A DNA stretch of 64,000 nt from Atriophallophorus winterbourni (taxonomy: Eukaryota; Platyhelminthes; Trematoda; Plagiorchiida; Microphallidae): positions 1 to 64,000 of the forward strand of contig JACCGJ010011312.1 of assembly GCA_013407085.1 (NCBI GenBank). The letters are read 5' to 3'. Below the pieces are notes generated by a model. It ran no database searches. It was given only the letters and a program-made list of their open reading frames with translations, and was not told where the DNA came from. Made by a program: the position numbers and the translations under genes. Below are positions 43,906 to 56,800 of the stretch, piece after piece; position 1 is the first letter of the stretch; each line of letters opens with the position of its first letter.

Positions 43906-44445
43906 TTGCACGAGTGTGGTGGCAACACCGCACTAGCAACGTTAAAGTGAGGCACCGTGTTCTAGGTGTGGACAGCCTGATGCTACGAGACCTAATCGAC
44001 CGTTTCCGTCTCCGCTGGCTTGAGAATGAAGCCTGAGCGCCTACCCTTCCGCGCGCTGCGTGTGTCGGTTGGCCCAGGCTGGCGGCGGTGTTCAGGTGGA
44101 CAACCGCTGACCTGGAAGAAGGCCTTAAAACGCTTGACGTCGGGTTTAGCTCGGGTCGGACGAACGCGGCTACCTGGGTGGGGTTTGAGGGATAGTCAGT
44201 GTCTGTGGCTTGACACGCTGTCGACGATGGCTGAGAACCGGCAACAGTTGAGACAGTGCATTCTATTTTGTGTTCCCCCCTCATATTTGTGAAAAATTCA
44301 AAAAAAATCAAAAAACCGACATGTGGAACAATGAACAAAAAAATTCCCCCTCATATTGTACCTTTTTTTCTTTCTTTTTCTCGTGCATTGCCGGGTGGCA
44401 CTTTTTCATTTTCAAATGATTGGTGTAATATATATCTACTATATA
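43906..44445 (+). mobile_element. RTE-2 LINE, 5'-truncated copy with 6-bp TSD
   Basis: TSD TACTTC at 43900-43905 and 44446-44451. Coding shows LIDRFRLRWLENEA, then TWKKALKRLTSGLARVGRTR, LPGWGLRDSQ and MAENRQQLRQCILFC, ending near 44290. A tail with TAATATATATCTACTATATA precedes the second TSD. Confidence 0.88.
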
Positions 44446-44681
44446 TACTTCCGCGTAAGACTGATTCTTTACATCAACCGAAATCCATACTGGCGAACAG
44501 ATTTGGTTTCCCTTATTCGACAATTCTCCGACTTTCCTGGATCGTACAACCGGCCCAAACCTCATGCAATTTAAACCACAATCTCTCCTTATCCCCTCTA
44601 TTTTCTAATGTTTTCAATTTCACTTCGAATTTTTATGTGCTTTTCTTTAATCACACCCACCAACATTCCAAAGAAGTATAT

Positions 44682-45056
44682 TGTTACGTTCTTGATATGG
44701 AGCTAATAATGCACCGGATATGCTTTCCACAATATTGCCCAACCGACTATTGAGAGAGAAGACCAAAGCTTCAGAGAAGTTCGTATGGCAGCTCACTTCC
44801 AATAATAACAAACATGGTTTACTCATCCATATATATAGACTGAGAATGTAAAAGGAAATTACCTTGGAAAATAGCACATTAAAACCGTGTCAAGGACTCG
44901 ATGGACCAATCAGAATAAAGGGCGAATATGATCAAATTATAATCATGTTTTTCGCGCCAAATAATTCAAATCTATGTTGACATAGTGTCAATATAGAGTC
45001 GTAATATCTTCAAAGATATTTAGTTTTTAGGGAAAATAAACGTCTTTTCCCATTAC
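44682..45056 (-). repeat. Gypsy-2 LTR 1 (left end of array)
   Basis: 375 bp; plus-strand ends TGTTACG and CCCATTAC. On the coding (minus) strand it starts GTAATGGG and ends CGTAACA. A TATATATATAGAC/CATATATA stretch inside is a possible TATA region. Left flank is LINE-A UTR (GAAGTATAT). Confidence 0.93.
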
Positions 45057-45265
45057 CTCCCTTTTTAAAAGTGATTCAGTACCGACAGAGCTTGGGGTTC
45101 AATTGAAGTGGTACGACAGTCTTGCGTCTTCGCTTAGTCCATCGTCGGGGTTCTAGTGCGCGATCGGGAGCGATAATGTCAGGTGGTATTTCAACCGGAG
45201 GAAATGGTAGCTGGAAGGTATCAAATAGAAGATCCAACGGAAGATTCACTGGTTTCGCACTGCGA

Positions 45266-47422
45266 CTATCCTTCTCTTGGTCTCAATTGATTGAGATGGC
45301 GTATCCAAAGGTCGCTTCCAACTTGGATGTCGAACATGACGCTACCTCTCCCACATACAACCTTGCCCTCGATCCATGGGTTTCTTCGTTGTCGATAATC
45401 ACGAGCATAGATGCTGGATCCCACTTTGAAGCACCTTTGACTAAGATGCTGATGAACCTGAGGTTGCGGTGGCTTTGGGACCATTGCGTTATTGACTGTA
45501 CGAAGTTTTCTACCCATAAGTGCCTCTGCTGGCGTTTGACTATTCATCAGGGATTCGTGTGGGGTCGTCCGGTAGACTAACAGGAATCGTTGCAAGTTGT
45601 CGACGGTAGTTCCCTCCCCTCGGAACTTGAGCATTGCTCTTTTGAATGTGTCGACAAACCTCTCCGCTTGTCCGTTCGATTGGGGATGGTAGATCGGAGT
45701 CTGGATATGCTCAATTGCATTCTTCTTGCAGAATTCGGCAAAATGAGCTGATGTGAATTGGGATCCATTATCTGAGACAATGGTGTCGGGAACTCCGTGT
45801 TGGCTGAATATCGGAGTGAGTGCTCCGATTGTGGTCGAACTTGTGGCAGGAGAGAGCGGGACGATTTCTGGCCATCTTGAATAAGCGTCTACCAAGACTA
45901 AGTAGGTGGTTCCGTTGAGTGGGCCGGCGAAGTCAATGTGGATACGCGACCATGCTTTGTCAGGTCGAGGCCACGGAACTGGTGTTGCGTGAGCAGGAAG
46001 TTTTGCCGCTTGCTGACAATTGGTACAGCGTCTGACAAACTCGGTGATGTCAGCGTCCATCCCTGGCCAGTAGGCGAAACTTCGGGCGATTGCTTTCATC
46101 TGATTGATCCCCGGATGTCCAGCATGAAATTGACGTATTACCCGTTGACGCAAAGCAGCGGGAATAACGACTCGAGCACCAAACATGAGACAGTCATCCA
46201 CGATTGATAAGGATTTCCGTCTTTGGAACAGTTGATTGTCATTCAATTGTGGTGCTAGCCTAGGCCATCCAGATTGAACATATCTGATAGCTTCTGAGAG
46301 AACCTCGTCGTCGTTCAGGGTCCTCTTGATATCTGCGACCGTCACGGGAAGGTTTCGCACTGCTGTGGTCAACTGATCGCGTACATACTGCTCAGTAGAT
46401 ATAGCTGCAATCCTGTCAGAGGGTGCACTGCTGCACTGGATTTGGTTGCACACAGCATTGATTGGCTGATCTGATGAAAACCTGTGCTGGTTTTGCTGCG
46501 GCTTTGAAAATGATCTCGAAATCTTTGGTTTCGACGAAACTTGTTGTTTCGTTCTGGATCTGCAGAATCCTTCTTTGTGGCCTGTGACGTTGCACTAACT
46601 GCAACGGTGTTGTTTGAAGGGACAATATCGGGCGTAGTGCCAGGCTCCGCAATGCCAACATGAAGACGGTGGCTTCTTTGCGCTGGAATCTTGTGGCGAA
46701 AGCCAATTGCTTTGCTGAACAGCATGGACGGTGTTGGTGTCATGATTCCCATGTTGAATCATTGCCGAATCTTCTTGGAGACGGACCAGTCGTAGATATT
46801 CATCACCAATTGCTTGGAGAGTGAATGAGGGTTCTTGCTCAAGTTTGTTGAGCAGTCGCGTTCGAATATCAGCGAAACGCGGAGATACCAGGCTGCATAT
46901 GAATATCAAGGACTTGAACTGGTCGTCTGTGAGGGACCGTAACTTGAAGCGTTCACATTCGCGATTGACAATGCCCATGTGTGTCAGGAAGTCGTCTGTG
47001 TCGTTCATTTTCAGCTTGAGGCACCTGTAGCGAGTGTTGAATAAAGATACATGCTCACCGAAAAGTTCAATCAGTGACTTGATCGTCTCATCAAAAGTTC
47101 TATCCCGAGGATTCTTGGGTAGGATCAGGTTACAGTACTTATCCAGCTCTGCTGGGCCAAGTTTACGTAGCAGCAGCCGGACTTTCCATGCATCATCTTG
47201 GGCTGAGAAATCAACACGAAAAAGATATTCATAACGCCTGAACCAAGTTTCAAATGTGACGTTAGCTTCCGGATCATAGGCGAATTCTGCGATGCTGTTC
47301 GCAATTCCGTCAATGGAGGGTGGAATAGCACGAGGTTCTGTGATTGATACTTGCTTCTGCAGAAGAAGTTCCATTAGCATCATTTGTCGCTCCAAAAGAA
47401 TTTCTATCTTGGATTGTTCCAT
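45266..47422 (-). pseudogene. Gypsy-2 copy E1: Gag-integrase fusion
   Basis: Starts MEQSKIEILLERQMMLMELL at 47422. Gag continues to two zinc knuckles (CWHCGAWHYARYCPFKQHRC, residues ~255-275); a TAG at about 46593 replaces glutamine. In the same frame comes a short linker and then integrase: zinc module H433/H436 with C466/C469, core D497 (IHIDFAGP), D551 (VSDNGSQF) and E587 (SNGQAERF), and a C-terminal module (WIEGKVV...WIRHLNQLRP). Protease, reverse transcriptase and RNase H are absent. This copy keeps canonical DFAGP and DNG around the catalytic residues. A shift near 45270 removes the last ~60 codons. Confidence 0.9.
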
Positions 47423-47455
47423 GATTTCGTAACTTGAATAAACACGTCGCCAAAC

Positions 47456-47830
47456 TGTTACGTTCTTGATATGGAGCTAATAAGGCACCGGATATGCTTT
47501 CCACAATATTGCCCAACCGACTATTGAGAGAGAAGACCAAAGCTTCAGAGAAGTTCGTATGGGAGCTCACTTCCAATAATAACAAACATGGTTTACTCAT
47601 CCATATATATAGGCTGAGAATGTTAAAGGAAATGACCTTGGAAAATAGCACATTAAAACCGTGTCAAGGACTCGATGGACCAATCAGAATAAAGGGTGAA
47701 TATGATCAAATTATAATCATGTTTTTCGCGCCAAATAATTCAAATCTATGTTGACATAGTGTCAATATAGAGTCGTAATATCTTCAAAGATATTGAGTTT
47801 TTAGGGAAAATAAACGTCTTTTCCCATTAC
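47456..47830 (-). repeat. Gypsy-2 LTR 2 (shared middle LTR)
   Basis: 375 bp. It is at once the 5' LTR of copy E1 (a primer-binding-site-like TTGGCGACGTG lies on its low-coordinate side, 47444-47454) and the 3' LTR of copy E2a (polypurine AAAAAGGGAG on its other side, 47831-47840). Confidence 0.93.
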
Positions 47831-47849
47831 CTCCCTTTTTAAAAGTGAC

Positions 47850-50204
47850 TCAGTACCGACAGAGCTTGGGGTTCACTTGAAGTGGTACGACAGTCTTGCG
47901 TCTCCGGTTAGTCCATCGTCGGAGTTCTAGTGCGCGATCGGGAGCGATAATGTCAGGTGGTATTTCAACCGGAGGAGATGGGAGCTGGAAGGTATCAAAT
48001 AGAAGATCCAACGGAAGATTCACTTGTTCCGCAGGTTCTAACTCCGACTGTCCTTCTCTTGGTCTCAATTGATTGAGATGGCGTATCCAAACGTCGTTTC
48101 CAACTTGGATGTCGAACATAACGCTACCTCTCCGACATACAACCTTGCCCTCGATCCATGGGTTTCTTCGTTGTCGAAAATCACGAGCATAGACGCTGGA
48201 TCCCACTTTGAAGCTCCTTTGACTAAGATGCTGATGAACCTGAGGTTGCGGTGGCTTCGGGACCATTGCGTTATTGACTGTACGAAGTTTTCTACCCATT
48301 AGTGCTTCTGCTGGCGTTTGACTATTCATCAGGGATTCGTGTGGGGTCGTCCGGTAGACTAACAGGAATCGTTGCAAGTTGTCGACGGTAGTCCCCTCCC
48401 CTCGAAACTTGAGCATTGCTCTTTTGAATGTGTCGACAAACCTCTCCGCTTGTCCGTTCGATTGGGGATGGTAGATCGGAGTCCGGATATGCTCAATTGC
48501 ATTCTTCTTGCAGAATTCGGCAAAATGATCTGATGTGAATTGGGATCCACTATCTGAGACAATGGTATCGGGAACTCCGTGTTGGCTGAATAGCGAACTT
48601 AGTGCTCCGATTGTGGTCGAACTAGTGGCAGGAGAGAGCGGGACGATTTCTGGCCATTTCGAATAAGCGTCTACCAAGACTAAGTAGGTGGTTCCGTTGA
48701 GTGGGTCGGAGAAGTCAATATGGATACGCGACCATGCTTTGTCAGGTCGAGGCCACGGAAACGGTGTTGCGTGAGCAGGAAGTTTTGCCGCTTGTTGACA
48801 ATTGGTACAGCGCCTGACAAACTCGGTGATGTCAGCGTCCATCCCTGGCCAGTAGGCGAAACTTCGGGCTATTGCTTTCATCCGATTGAGCCCCGGATGT
48901 CCAGCATGAAATTGACGTATTACCCGTTGACGCAAAGCAGCGGGAATAACGACTCGAGCACCAAACATGAGACAGTCATCCACGATTGATAAAGATTCCC
49001 GTCTTTGGAACAGTTGATTGCCAGTCAATTGTGGTGCTATCCTAGGCCATCCAGATTGAACATACCTGATAGCTTCTGAGAGAACATCGTCGTCGTTCAG
49101 GGTCCTCTTGATATCTGCGACCGTCACGGGAAGGTTTCGCACTGCTGTGGTCAACTGATCGCGTACATACTGCTCAGTAGATATAACTGCAATCCTGTCA
49201 GAAGGTGCACTGCTGCACTAGATTTGGTTGCACACAGCATTGATTGGCTGATCTGATGAAAACCTGTGCTGGTTTTGCTGCGTCTTTGAGAAGGGCCTCG
49301 AAATATTTGGTTTCGACGAAACTTGTTGTTTCGTTCTGGATCTGCAGAATCCTTCTTTGTGACCTGTGACGTTGCACTGACTGCAACGGTGTTGTTTGAA
49401 GGGACAATATCGGGCGTAGTGCCAGGCTCCGCAATGCCAACATGAAGACGGTGGCTTTTTTGCGCTGGAATCTTGTGACGAATGCCAATTGCTTTGCTGA
49501 ACGGCATAGACAGTGTCGGTGCCATGATTCCCATGTTGAATCATTGCCGAATCTTCTTGGAGACGGACCAGTCGTAGATATTCATCACCAATGGCTTGGA
49601 GAGTGAATGAGGGTTCTTGCTCAAGTTTGTTGAGCAGTCGCGTTTGAATATCAGCGAAACGCGGAGATACCAGGCTGCATATGAATATCAAGGACTTGAA
49701 CTGGTCGTCTGTGAGGGACCGCAACTTGAAGCGTTCACATTCGCGATTGACAATGCCCATGTGCGTCAGGAAGTCATCAGTGTCATTCATTTTCAGCTTG
49801 AGGCACCGGTAACGTGTGTTGAAGAGAGATACCTGCTCACCGAAAAGTTCAATCAGTGACTTGATCGTCTCATCAAAAGTTCTATCCCGAGGATTCTTGG
49901 GAAGGATCAGGTTGCAGTACTTATCCAGCTCTGCTGGGCCAAGTTTACGTAGCAGCAGCCGAACTTTCCATGCATCATCTTGAGCTGAAAAATCAACACG
50001 AAAAAGATCTTCATAACGCCTGAACCAAGTTTCAAATTTGACGTTAGCTTCCGGATCATAGGAGAATTCTGCGATGCTGTTCGCAATTCCGTCAACGGAG
50101 GGTGGAATAGCACGAGGTTCGGTGATTGGTACTTGCTTCTGCAGAAGAAGTTCCATCAGCATCATTTGTCGCTCCAAAAGAATTTCTATCTTGGATTGTT
50201 CCAT
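47850..50204 (-). pseudogene. Gypsy-2 copy E2a: Gag-integrase fusion
   Basis: Same architecture as E1 and E2b. Gag frame 50204-49218 ends at a TAG that replaces a tryptophan or glutamine-region codon just after CNQI; integrase continues in the same frame from about 49154 to 47850, including the full C terminus (VPLQVNPKLCRY). If read through, the fusion would be about 784 residues. Around the catalytic residues this copy has DFSDP and VSDSG instead of DFAGP and VSDNG. Confidence 0.9.
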
Positions 50205-50238
50205 GATTTTTGTAACTTGAATAAACCCGTCGCCAAAC

Positions 50239-50613
50239 TGTTACGTTCTTGATATGGAGCTAATAATGCACCGGATATGCTTTCCACAATATTGCCCAAC
50301 CGACTATTGAGAGAGAAGACCAAAGCTTTAGAGAAGATCGTATGGGAGCTCACTTCCAATAATAACAAACATGGTTTACTCATCCATATATATAGGCTGA
50401 GACTGTAAAAGGAAATGACCTTGGAAAATAGCACATTAAAACCGTGTCAAGGACTCGATGGACCAATCAGAATAAAGAGCGAATATGATCAAATTATAAT
50501 CATGATTTTCACGCCAAATAATTCAAATCTATGTTGACATAGTGTCAATATAGAGTCGTAATATCTTCAAAGATATTGAGTTTTTAGGGAAAATAAACGT
50601 CTTTTCTCATTAC
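50239..50613 (-). repeat. Gypsy-2 LTR 3 (5' LTR of E2a)
   Basis: 375 bp. The right flank is LINE-C ORF2 (ACGCACACGAAGAGTTCG). The low-coordinate side bears the primer-binding-site-like TTGGCGACGGG (reverse strand, 50226-50237). Confidence 0.93.
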
Positions 50614-52380
50614 ACGCACACGAAGAGTTCGATTTTGCACGAATTTTTCAAACCATGCCAGAAGGGGACCACCAATTTTATAAAACTGGAGCTTGTGCAA
50701 GAGGATACTATGATCAACACCGTCAAAGGCTTTGGAAAAGTCGAGGTAAACAACATCTACCCCTAAGCCGAAATCAACTGCTTTGTCCCAGTCATCGCGC
50801 GCAAGTATGAGGTTTGTGGTGCATGAACGATGGCTGCGGAACCCGTGTTGTTCCAATGCGAGAAGGTTGTTTGTTTCCAGGTAATTCATTATTGCGTCGG
50901 CCAGGATACTCTCCATAATCTTGGAAATAATGGGAAGAAGGGTAATTGGGCGGTAATTGCTCGGCATTGTACGATCACCGGATTTAAATATAGGGGTGAT
51001 AAGTCCGTCTTTCCATTGTCGTGGCATTTCTGTGGCGTCCAAAGAACGCTGGAATAAGGCTGCTAGGTAGTCTAAGATTATGGGCGCTGCGCCAATTAAA
51101 GCTTTTCGGTGTATCCCATCGAGCCCCGGGGAGGCGTTTTGGCGCATGCATAGTATTTTTCGATGAACAACCTCAGGGGTAAAAAGATTGGTTGAAATGT
51201 GGGGGATTATCGAAACTTGGCGTAGCTGTAGTGAACCTTGTGTTACCTGAAAGATAGGTTCGAAGTGCGTCCGAAGTTCATTCGCTGCGTTAACTTACGT
51301 AGCAGTTAACCCTCTCGAAGATTGAAGAGGTGGTATGCCGATTTTTACTTTTCTTTTGCTGTTTATGTGCTGGTACAGGAGTTTTGGGTTCTGCACGAAC
51401 TTATCAGTCAGGCTGCGTTGATATAAGTATCGATCTTGCCGCTTGAGAGAAACGCTATGATTCCCAGCTGGAAGGAGTGGGACATGTAGTATACCTGTAC
51501 CAAGCTTAATTACGTAGAGCAATTACTTTTCTAGTTCTGCTTCGAATTTCTGCATTTTTGCGCTGCGGTGCATATGGCTTTTCGAATGTACAAATATCCA
51601 AGAGTGCATGCCATTTCGTCACAAACTCGGTCCAGCAGGCGTCAAGTCCCAAATTTTCGGGCACAGTCCAATTGTTAGCGGAAACAAGTTCGGATAGACG
51701 ATAATCGGTCCCATATCGCTGTTTTTGTACACGATTGTTTGGATAATAAGCGTACGAGATATATGAAAAACATAAGATTACGTGGTCACTTTTACCTAGT
51801 GGGGGATAGGTAACCATGTTGGATATCATATGCTCTTCATTGGTAAAGATTAGATCGAGAGTTGATGCATTGGAGCTTCCACTATAGCGGGTGGGGTCCA
51901 GTACGTGATTATACAATGGGTGAGAGGTAATAACTTCCAGAAAATCTCTTGCAAAGTTGTGAACCGTGGTACCTGATGACAAACCAGGTGAATTAAAGTC
52001 GCCCATAATCAACATGTGGGTAAAGTTCATTGATAAGAAATTTTGGATACAGGTAAGCAAACAATGGTCACTTTCTTCCGATGTGTTTGGGGGACGGTAG
52101 ATTACGGCAAGTAGTGCAGAATCACTTATTTGTAAATTGAGGCGGCACCAAAGGGTATCAATGTGGAGTAATCTCTCATCATCAACCAGTTCACAGGAGA
52201 GAGCTTGATTAACATATAGTACACCACCACCTTTGAATGGACGATCCATACGAAAAAGTTGCATTCGGACAAGGCGATTTCAGAAGATAATACATCTGTG
52301 GTGAGCCACGTTTCTGTTATCGCAATAAGGTCGAAATTTTCGGCTAAATTCAAGACATTTAGTTCAGAATGTTTTGTCAA
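50614..52380 (-). pseudogene. LINE-C ORF2, 5' half (unit A): endonuclease and first part of reverse transcriptase
   Basis: Endonuclease: DLIAITETWL, DTLWCRL, ALLAVIYRPPN, LIMGDFNSPGL, SHPLYNHVLDPTRY, STLDLIFT, KSDHVILCF. Reverse transcriptase from 51147: ASPGLDGIHRKAL, MPSNYRPITLLPIISKI, LEQHGFRSHRSCTTN, DVVYLDFSKAFDGVDHSILL, ending NRTLRVRV where the Gypsy-2 LTR enters. A one-base deletion near 52265 separates the first endonuclease motif from the rest (unit B is intact there), and stops lie between endonuclease and polymerase. Confidence 0.9.
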
Positions 52381-52417
52381 AAAAAACTCTCAATGGGATC
52401 GGCTACTGGAGGTGCAC

Positions 52418-53841
52418 TTATTCCACCGGCCCCGATGAAGCCGGCTTCTGGGAGTTTTTTGAAACAGTCGTGAGTAATTCACTAGCAGATGGGTCTCCAT
52501 TCGACGCGACTGTTGATTGTAGACGAGGCTGTGGTTTGTCGACTGCGGAGCGAAGTCGAACCTCCGTGGGTGCAAGGCGCATATCCTCTGAGAATGGTGC
52601 AGATACGTCAGGAGAGGGGGGTACCGCTGTGTTTCGAGGATGCTTGGGTTTTGGCTTGTCAGCAGCCGTTCGCAAGCGAATTTCCGCGTGGGCTAGGTGC
52701 TTAAATTGGTACCACGCCTGTAGAGCAGTGTGAACCATATCTTCAGAATGAAAAGTAATTTTTAATATCCTTGGACCCTGGCCCTCGTAACTGAGCGAAT
52801 TCGGTAAGCGTTTGACGGCAGTAGAAAAAGTACCGGAAATTCGGCTTTGCGACTGAATAAAACGCCACTGATCACAGTCGTGTGTCTCAGATATAGCGGC
52901 ATCGTCATTGACGAGTTCCGGAACGCCATAGAGAAAGATACTTTTTTGTCACTTGCCTCTTTCCAATTATACGACGGCTGCTTTTTCAGTTGGCGTTCAC
53001 TCCAGGGAATGTCCGGATGTTTACGAATTGCAGTTGAACCCCGGTTCAAGGTGTGAGCGGCAAGCAAGACATTTTCGATATCTTCCATTGCGTTGAGCGT
53101 TACTCTTAGAAGTATCGGTTCGCCAAAATGAGGTGAGTTCGGGTGACATGACAAACGTACTAAACTCACTGGATTAGCAGGCACGTGAAGGGTATCGCAT
53201 AATGCAAACCATTGCTGTGTGTCAGCTTGCTGACGAGTTTTAAAGCACGGAGATGTAGTTCCCGGCACATTAGAGCACATTATTGTCAATGAATCAGGGA
53301 AATTCTGAGAAGCAACTGGCTTCCTGGCCGATGACATCACTTTAGTGAATTTCTCTGTAGAAAGAGGAACATCACTTTTAATTGCTGGTGAGTTTCAAGC
53401 GACTAACGACGCGAATGTGGGAACGGGATGAGGTGCGAGTTTTTCAATCTGCAACGGTTGAGAATTTGAAGAAACATTTATTCCATCTAATTGGCTCAGT
53501 CGCTTTTCAAGGGATGCTATTATTTTCGATTGTTGATCTAACAGTTTATGCAGAAAACGAACAATGGGGTTGTTTGTACAGGCTTTGCAAAACCAGAGCA
53601 TAGTTGAATTTTTTTGATGGGCAATAAAATCAGCAGGCGTCAAACCTGAGCAACCAGAATGAAAGCGGGTACAACAAATGCTGCATACTATTCCTTCTAA
53701 AACCGAAGTTAAACATCCAGTTTCCCCGCAAACGGCAAGTCCCGGTGAGCTTTTGGATTCCTGAGATTTCTTACGAGTAATTGGTTGATTTGGCGTAGTT
53801 GACGAGTTACGACGAACAGTTTTTGAGCCACGGAGAACCAT
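52418..53841 (-). pseudogene. LINE-C ORF1 (unit A) with PHD finger
   Basis: ATG at 53841. A basic N terminus is followed by a PHD-type zinc finger (CGETGCL...CSICCTRFHSGCSGL...WFCKAC, residues ~38-90), a coiled coil (FLHKLLDQQSKIIASLEKRL), a TGA at 53395-53397, then in the same frame an RRM-like region (PVSLVRLSCHPNSP, ILLRVTLNAMEDIENVLLAA) and, after a shift near 52950, a C-terminal domain with LKITFHSEDMVHTALQAWYQ. PHD fingers bind histone tails; in a LINE ORF1 this could guide chromatin contact (inference). Confidence 0.85.
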
Positions 53842-53884
53842 TGTCAGTAATGTAATATTGAAAACTTAAATTAAACAAATGTTA

Positions 53885-56800
53885 CAAAAGTGACGGAGCG
53901 AAATTTCACGTTGACCTTCCAGTTGAAAGCAGTTCTTAACAACTGTCCGTCTGTCAATCCCAGCTTTAGAAAAGACCGCGCTGAACATGTTGGAACATTT
54001 TCTGTTCGCGAATTTACAGACCACTTTCTGAAACCACGGGCTTCAGCTCACATCGGTGTCATGATTGTCAGAACTCTCAGACAAATAGGCCAGAAAGCTG
54101 CACTGACTCTTACCTTAGATAGTCTATCTATTGATGTTTGCTGTTTATCGGAAACGCGCTTATATGATCAGTCCATAATTACTGAACTTACTGCCCCAAA
54201 CCTTTCAACTCGCTACTTTTTGCGCTGCTCTGGTGATTCTGTAGCTGCCATGTTAGGACAGGCGGGTGTTGGTATAGTGCTGAATTCACGTGCCGAATCC
54301 TGTCTAATCGATTGGATTCCTTGGAATAGCAGGATGTGCGCAGTTAGACTAGCCACTAATATTAGACCAAACTCGAAATCTTCTCATCAGAGATGCTTGT
54401 TTATTGTAGCAACTTACGCTCCGACTAACACCAATTCCGACGACGAGAAGAACGCCTTCTACGACGATCTTTATGCTCTTTTGCGACGTGCAAAAAGCTC
54501 CGATATTGTTGTCTTAGCGGGAGATATGAATGCCAAACTGGGTCGCTTAGATACATCTGAATCACAATTAGGTGGCATGTTTGGTCTTGAAAGCCAACGC
54601 ACAGATAATGGTGAACGGTTTATACAATTCTGTGCACAATCTCGATTATTCATTAGCAGCACTTCCTTTCGCCATAAAAGATGTCAAATTACCACACGGC
54701 GCTCACCAGATGGAAGCCAACCTTCGGCCCAAATCGACCATATCGCCATGAGTGCTCGCTGGAGAGGTTGCATTGAGGACTGCCGCTCCTTTTGGAATAC
54801 CTGCATAGATTCAGATCATGCTCTAGTGCGATGTAGGTTCTCGTTAAAGTTCCCCGGTACGAAGCCTTCGAATGGGAAACGCATTGTGGTCGAAAAATTC
54901 TCTCTGCCTGCAGTTCAAGACATTTATAGGACCACCTTGAGTAAATCACTCCCAGTTGCTCAGTGTGCAACTGCCGATGAAAGGTGGAACAAAATAGCAG
55001 GGATTATGCGAGCCGCTGCAATAACAGCCTGTGAGACTACACAACCAACCCAAAAGTCTCACTGGATTTCACAGCGCTCTATAGAAATTATCCACCAGCG
55101 ACGCCAAATATCTCATGGTCCTGGACACAACACAGAGCGTAGACGCGTGAGGAATGAACTTAAACGGAGCTTAAGACAAGACAGAGAAAGGTGGTGGCTA
55201 AATAAGGTCGAAGAAATGGAAATAGCAAATAATGCGGGTAACGTGCGAAAACTCTTCCAACTTATTCGATCGACTGGGCCAACGAAAAAAGGAGTGTGAG
55301 ACTATCGCTGAAATAGACGATACTCTTATCTCTAATAAGAATCGCCGCCTCTCACGTTGGGCCGAACATTTTGAAGAACAATTCAGCTGGTCGTCTGCAA
55401 CAGAATCTTTCCCTCATTTGAAGCAGTGCGATCCTTGGTCGGTTAGCGTAGATCCCCCTAATGATTTAGAAATTAAAGAATGTATCGAATCCATGAAACG
55501 ATTCAAAGCTGCTGGCCCCGATGACATACCACCTGTCTTGTTCAAAGGAGGTGGCTAAGTCCTAATCAGCACACTAGGCGATCTCCCCCGTGAAGTGTGG
55601 TTATCAGAATCCGTCCCTCCGAGTTGGGGCGAATCGGTTATCATACCTGTATTTAAAAAAGGTGCGCGAAGCTCATGCTCTAATAATCGTGGGATAAGTC
55701 TCACTCCCATCATTATGAGATTATTAGCGTCCATATGTCTTCGAAGATTAACATCGCATAGGAAATCACAGATCCGAGAGCAGCAAGCTGGCTTCCGGCC
55801 TGGCAGAGGCTGTGTCGAACACATTTTTACTCTTCGACGGATCTTAGAACTGCGGCGCACTTATCGACAGCCGACAATAGCCATCTTTTTAGACTTCAAA
55901 GGAGCATTTGATTCAGTCGATCTAAATGTCCTGTTTAACACCTTGTTGTGCAAAGACGTTCCGCAAAAGTATGTCAACATACTACGTGCACTTTATGCTC
56001 ATACATCCGGATGCGTTATGTTTTACAACGAAGTCTCACTCAAATTCCACACTACAAGTGGCGTCCGACAAGGATGCCCGATTTCTCCGTTTTTGTTCAA
56101 TTTTGTAATTGATGCAATTATGGAGTTGTGCAACGATGGTGCCCCAGCTTTCGGATTTCACATAATGCCAGGCGTCAAGCTTCTCGACTTGGATTATGCT
56201 GATGATATAGTTCTGCTCTTTGACTCGTACACAGATGCACAGGCGATACTGACCAAGCTATCTAGTATTGTGCCCGCATTTGGAATGCGTTTTGCACCCT
56301 CTAAGTGCAGTGTTCTGCTGCAGGACATCGACATATCGAACAGCATTTTATTACTTGACAATCAGGCTCTTAAAATTGTAGATCGTTCTACGTATCTCGG
56401 TAGTTGTATCAATAATTCTGCATCGTTAGATGACGAGGTCTCAGCACGCATTTCTAAAGCGACCGTAGCATTCCGCAACCTAGGTCACCTCTGGCGTCAG
56501 AAAGGACTATCTCTGTTACTCAAGGGTAGAGTCTATAAAGCTACAGTTCGGGCTGTGTTACTATATGGGTGCGAAACCTGGACCTTACGTAAAGAACACA
56601 TTCAGCGTCTCCAAGTATTTGACAACCGGTGTCTCCGCGGCATTCTACGAGTTAGCTGTTACCATCGTATGCGCACCGATGCTCTCCGAAATAAGTTGTT
56701 GGGTAGTAATGTCGATATAGAGAAGCAGATCAACCTGCATAGGTTACGCTGGCTGGGTCACTTTTTACGGATGCCGGACCACCGACTTCCGAAACAGATT

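Larger units (their letters stand above)
43440..44681 (+). mobile_element. LINE-A 3' UTR, interrupted by two insertions and cut by Gypsy-2
   Basis: Standard UTR order, including the palindrome CTCACCATGATGGTGAAG at 43821-43838. It carries a ~63-bp micro-insertion (43531-43593) and an RTE-2 copy (43906-44445). At 44682 the Gypsy-2 LTR begins; the expected last ~500 bases of UTR and the stem-loop tail are absent on the far side of the Gypsy-2 array. Confidence 0.88.
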
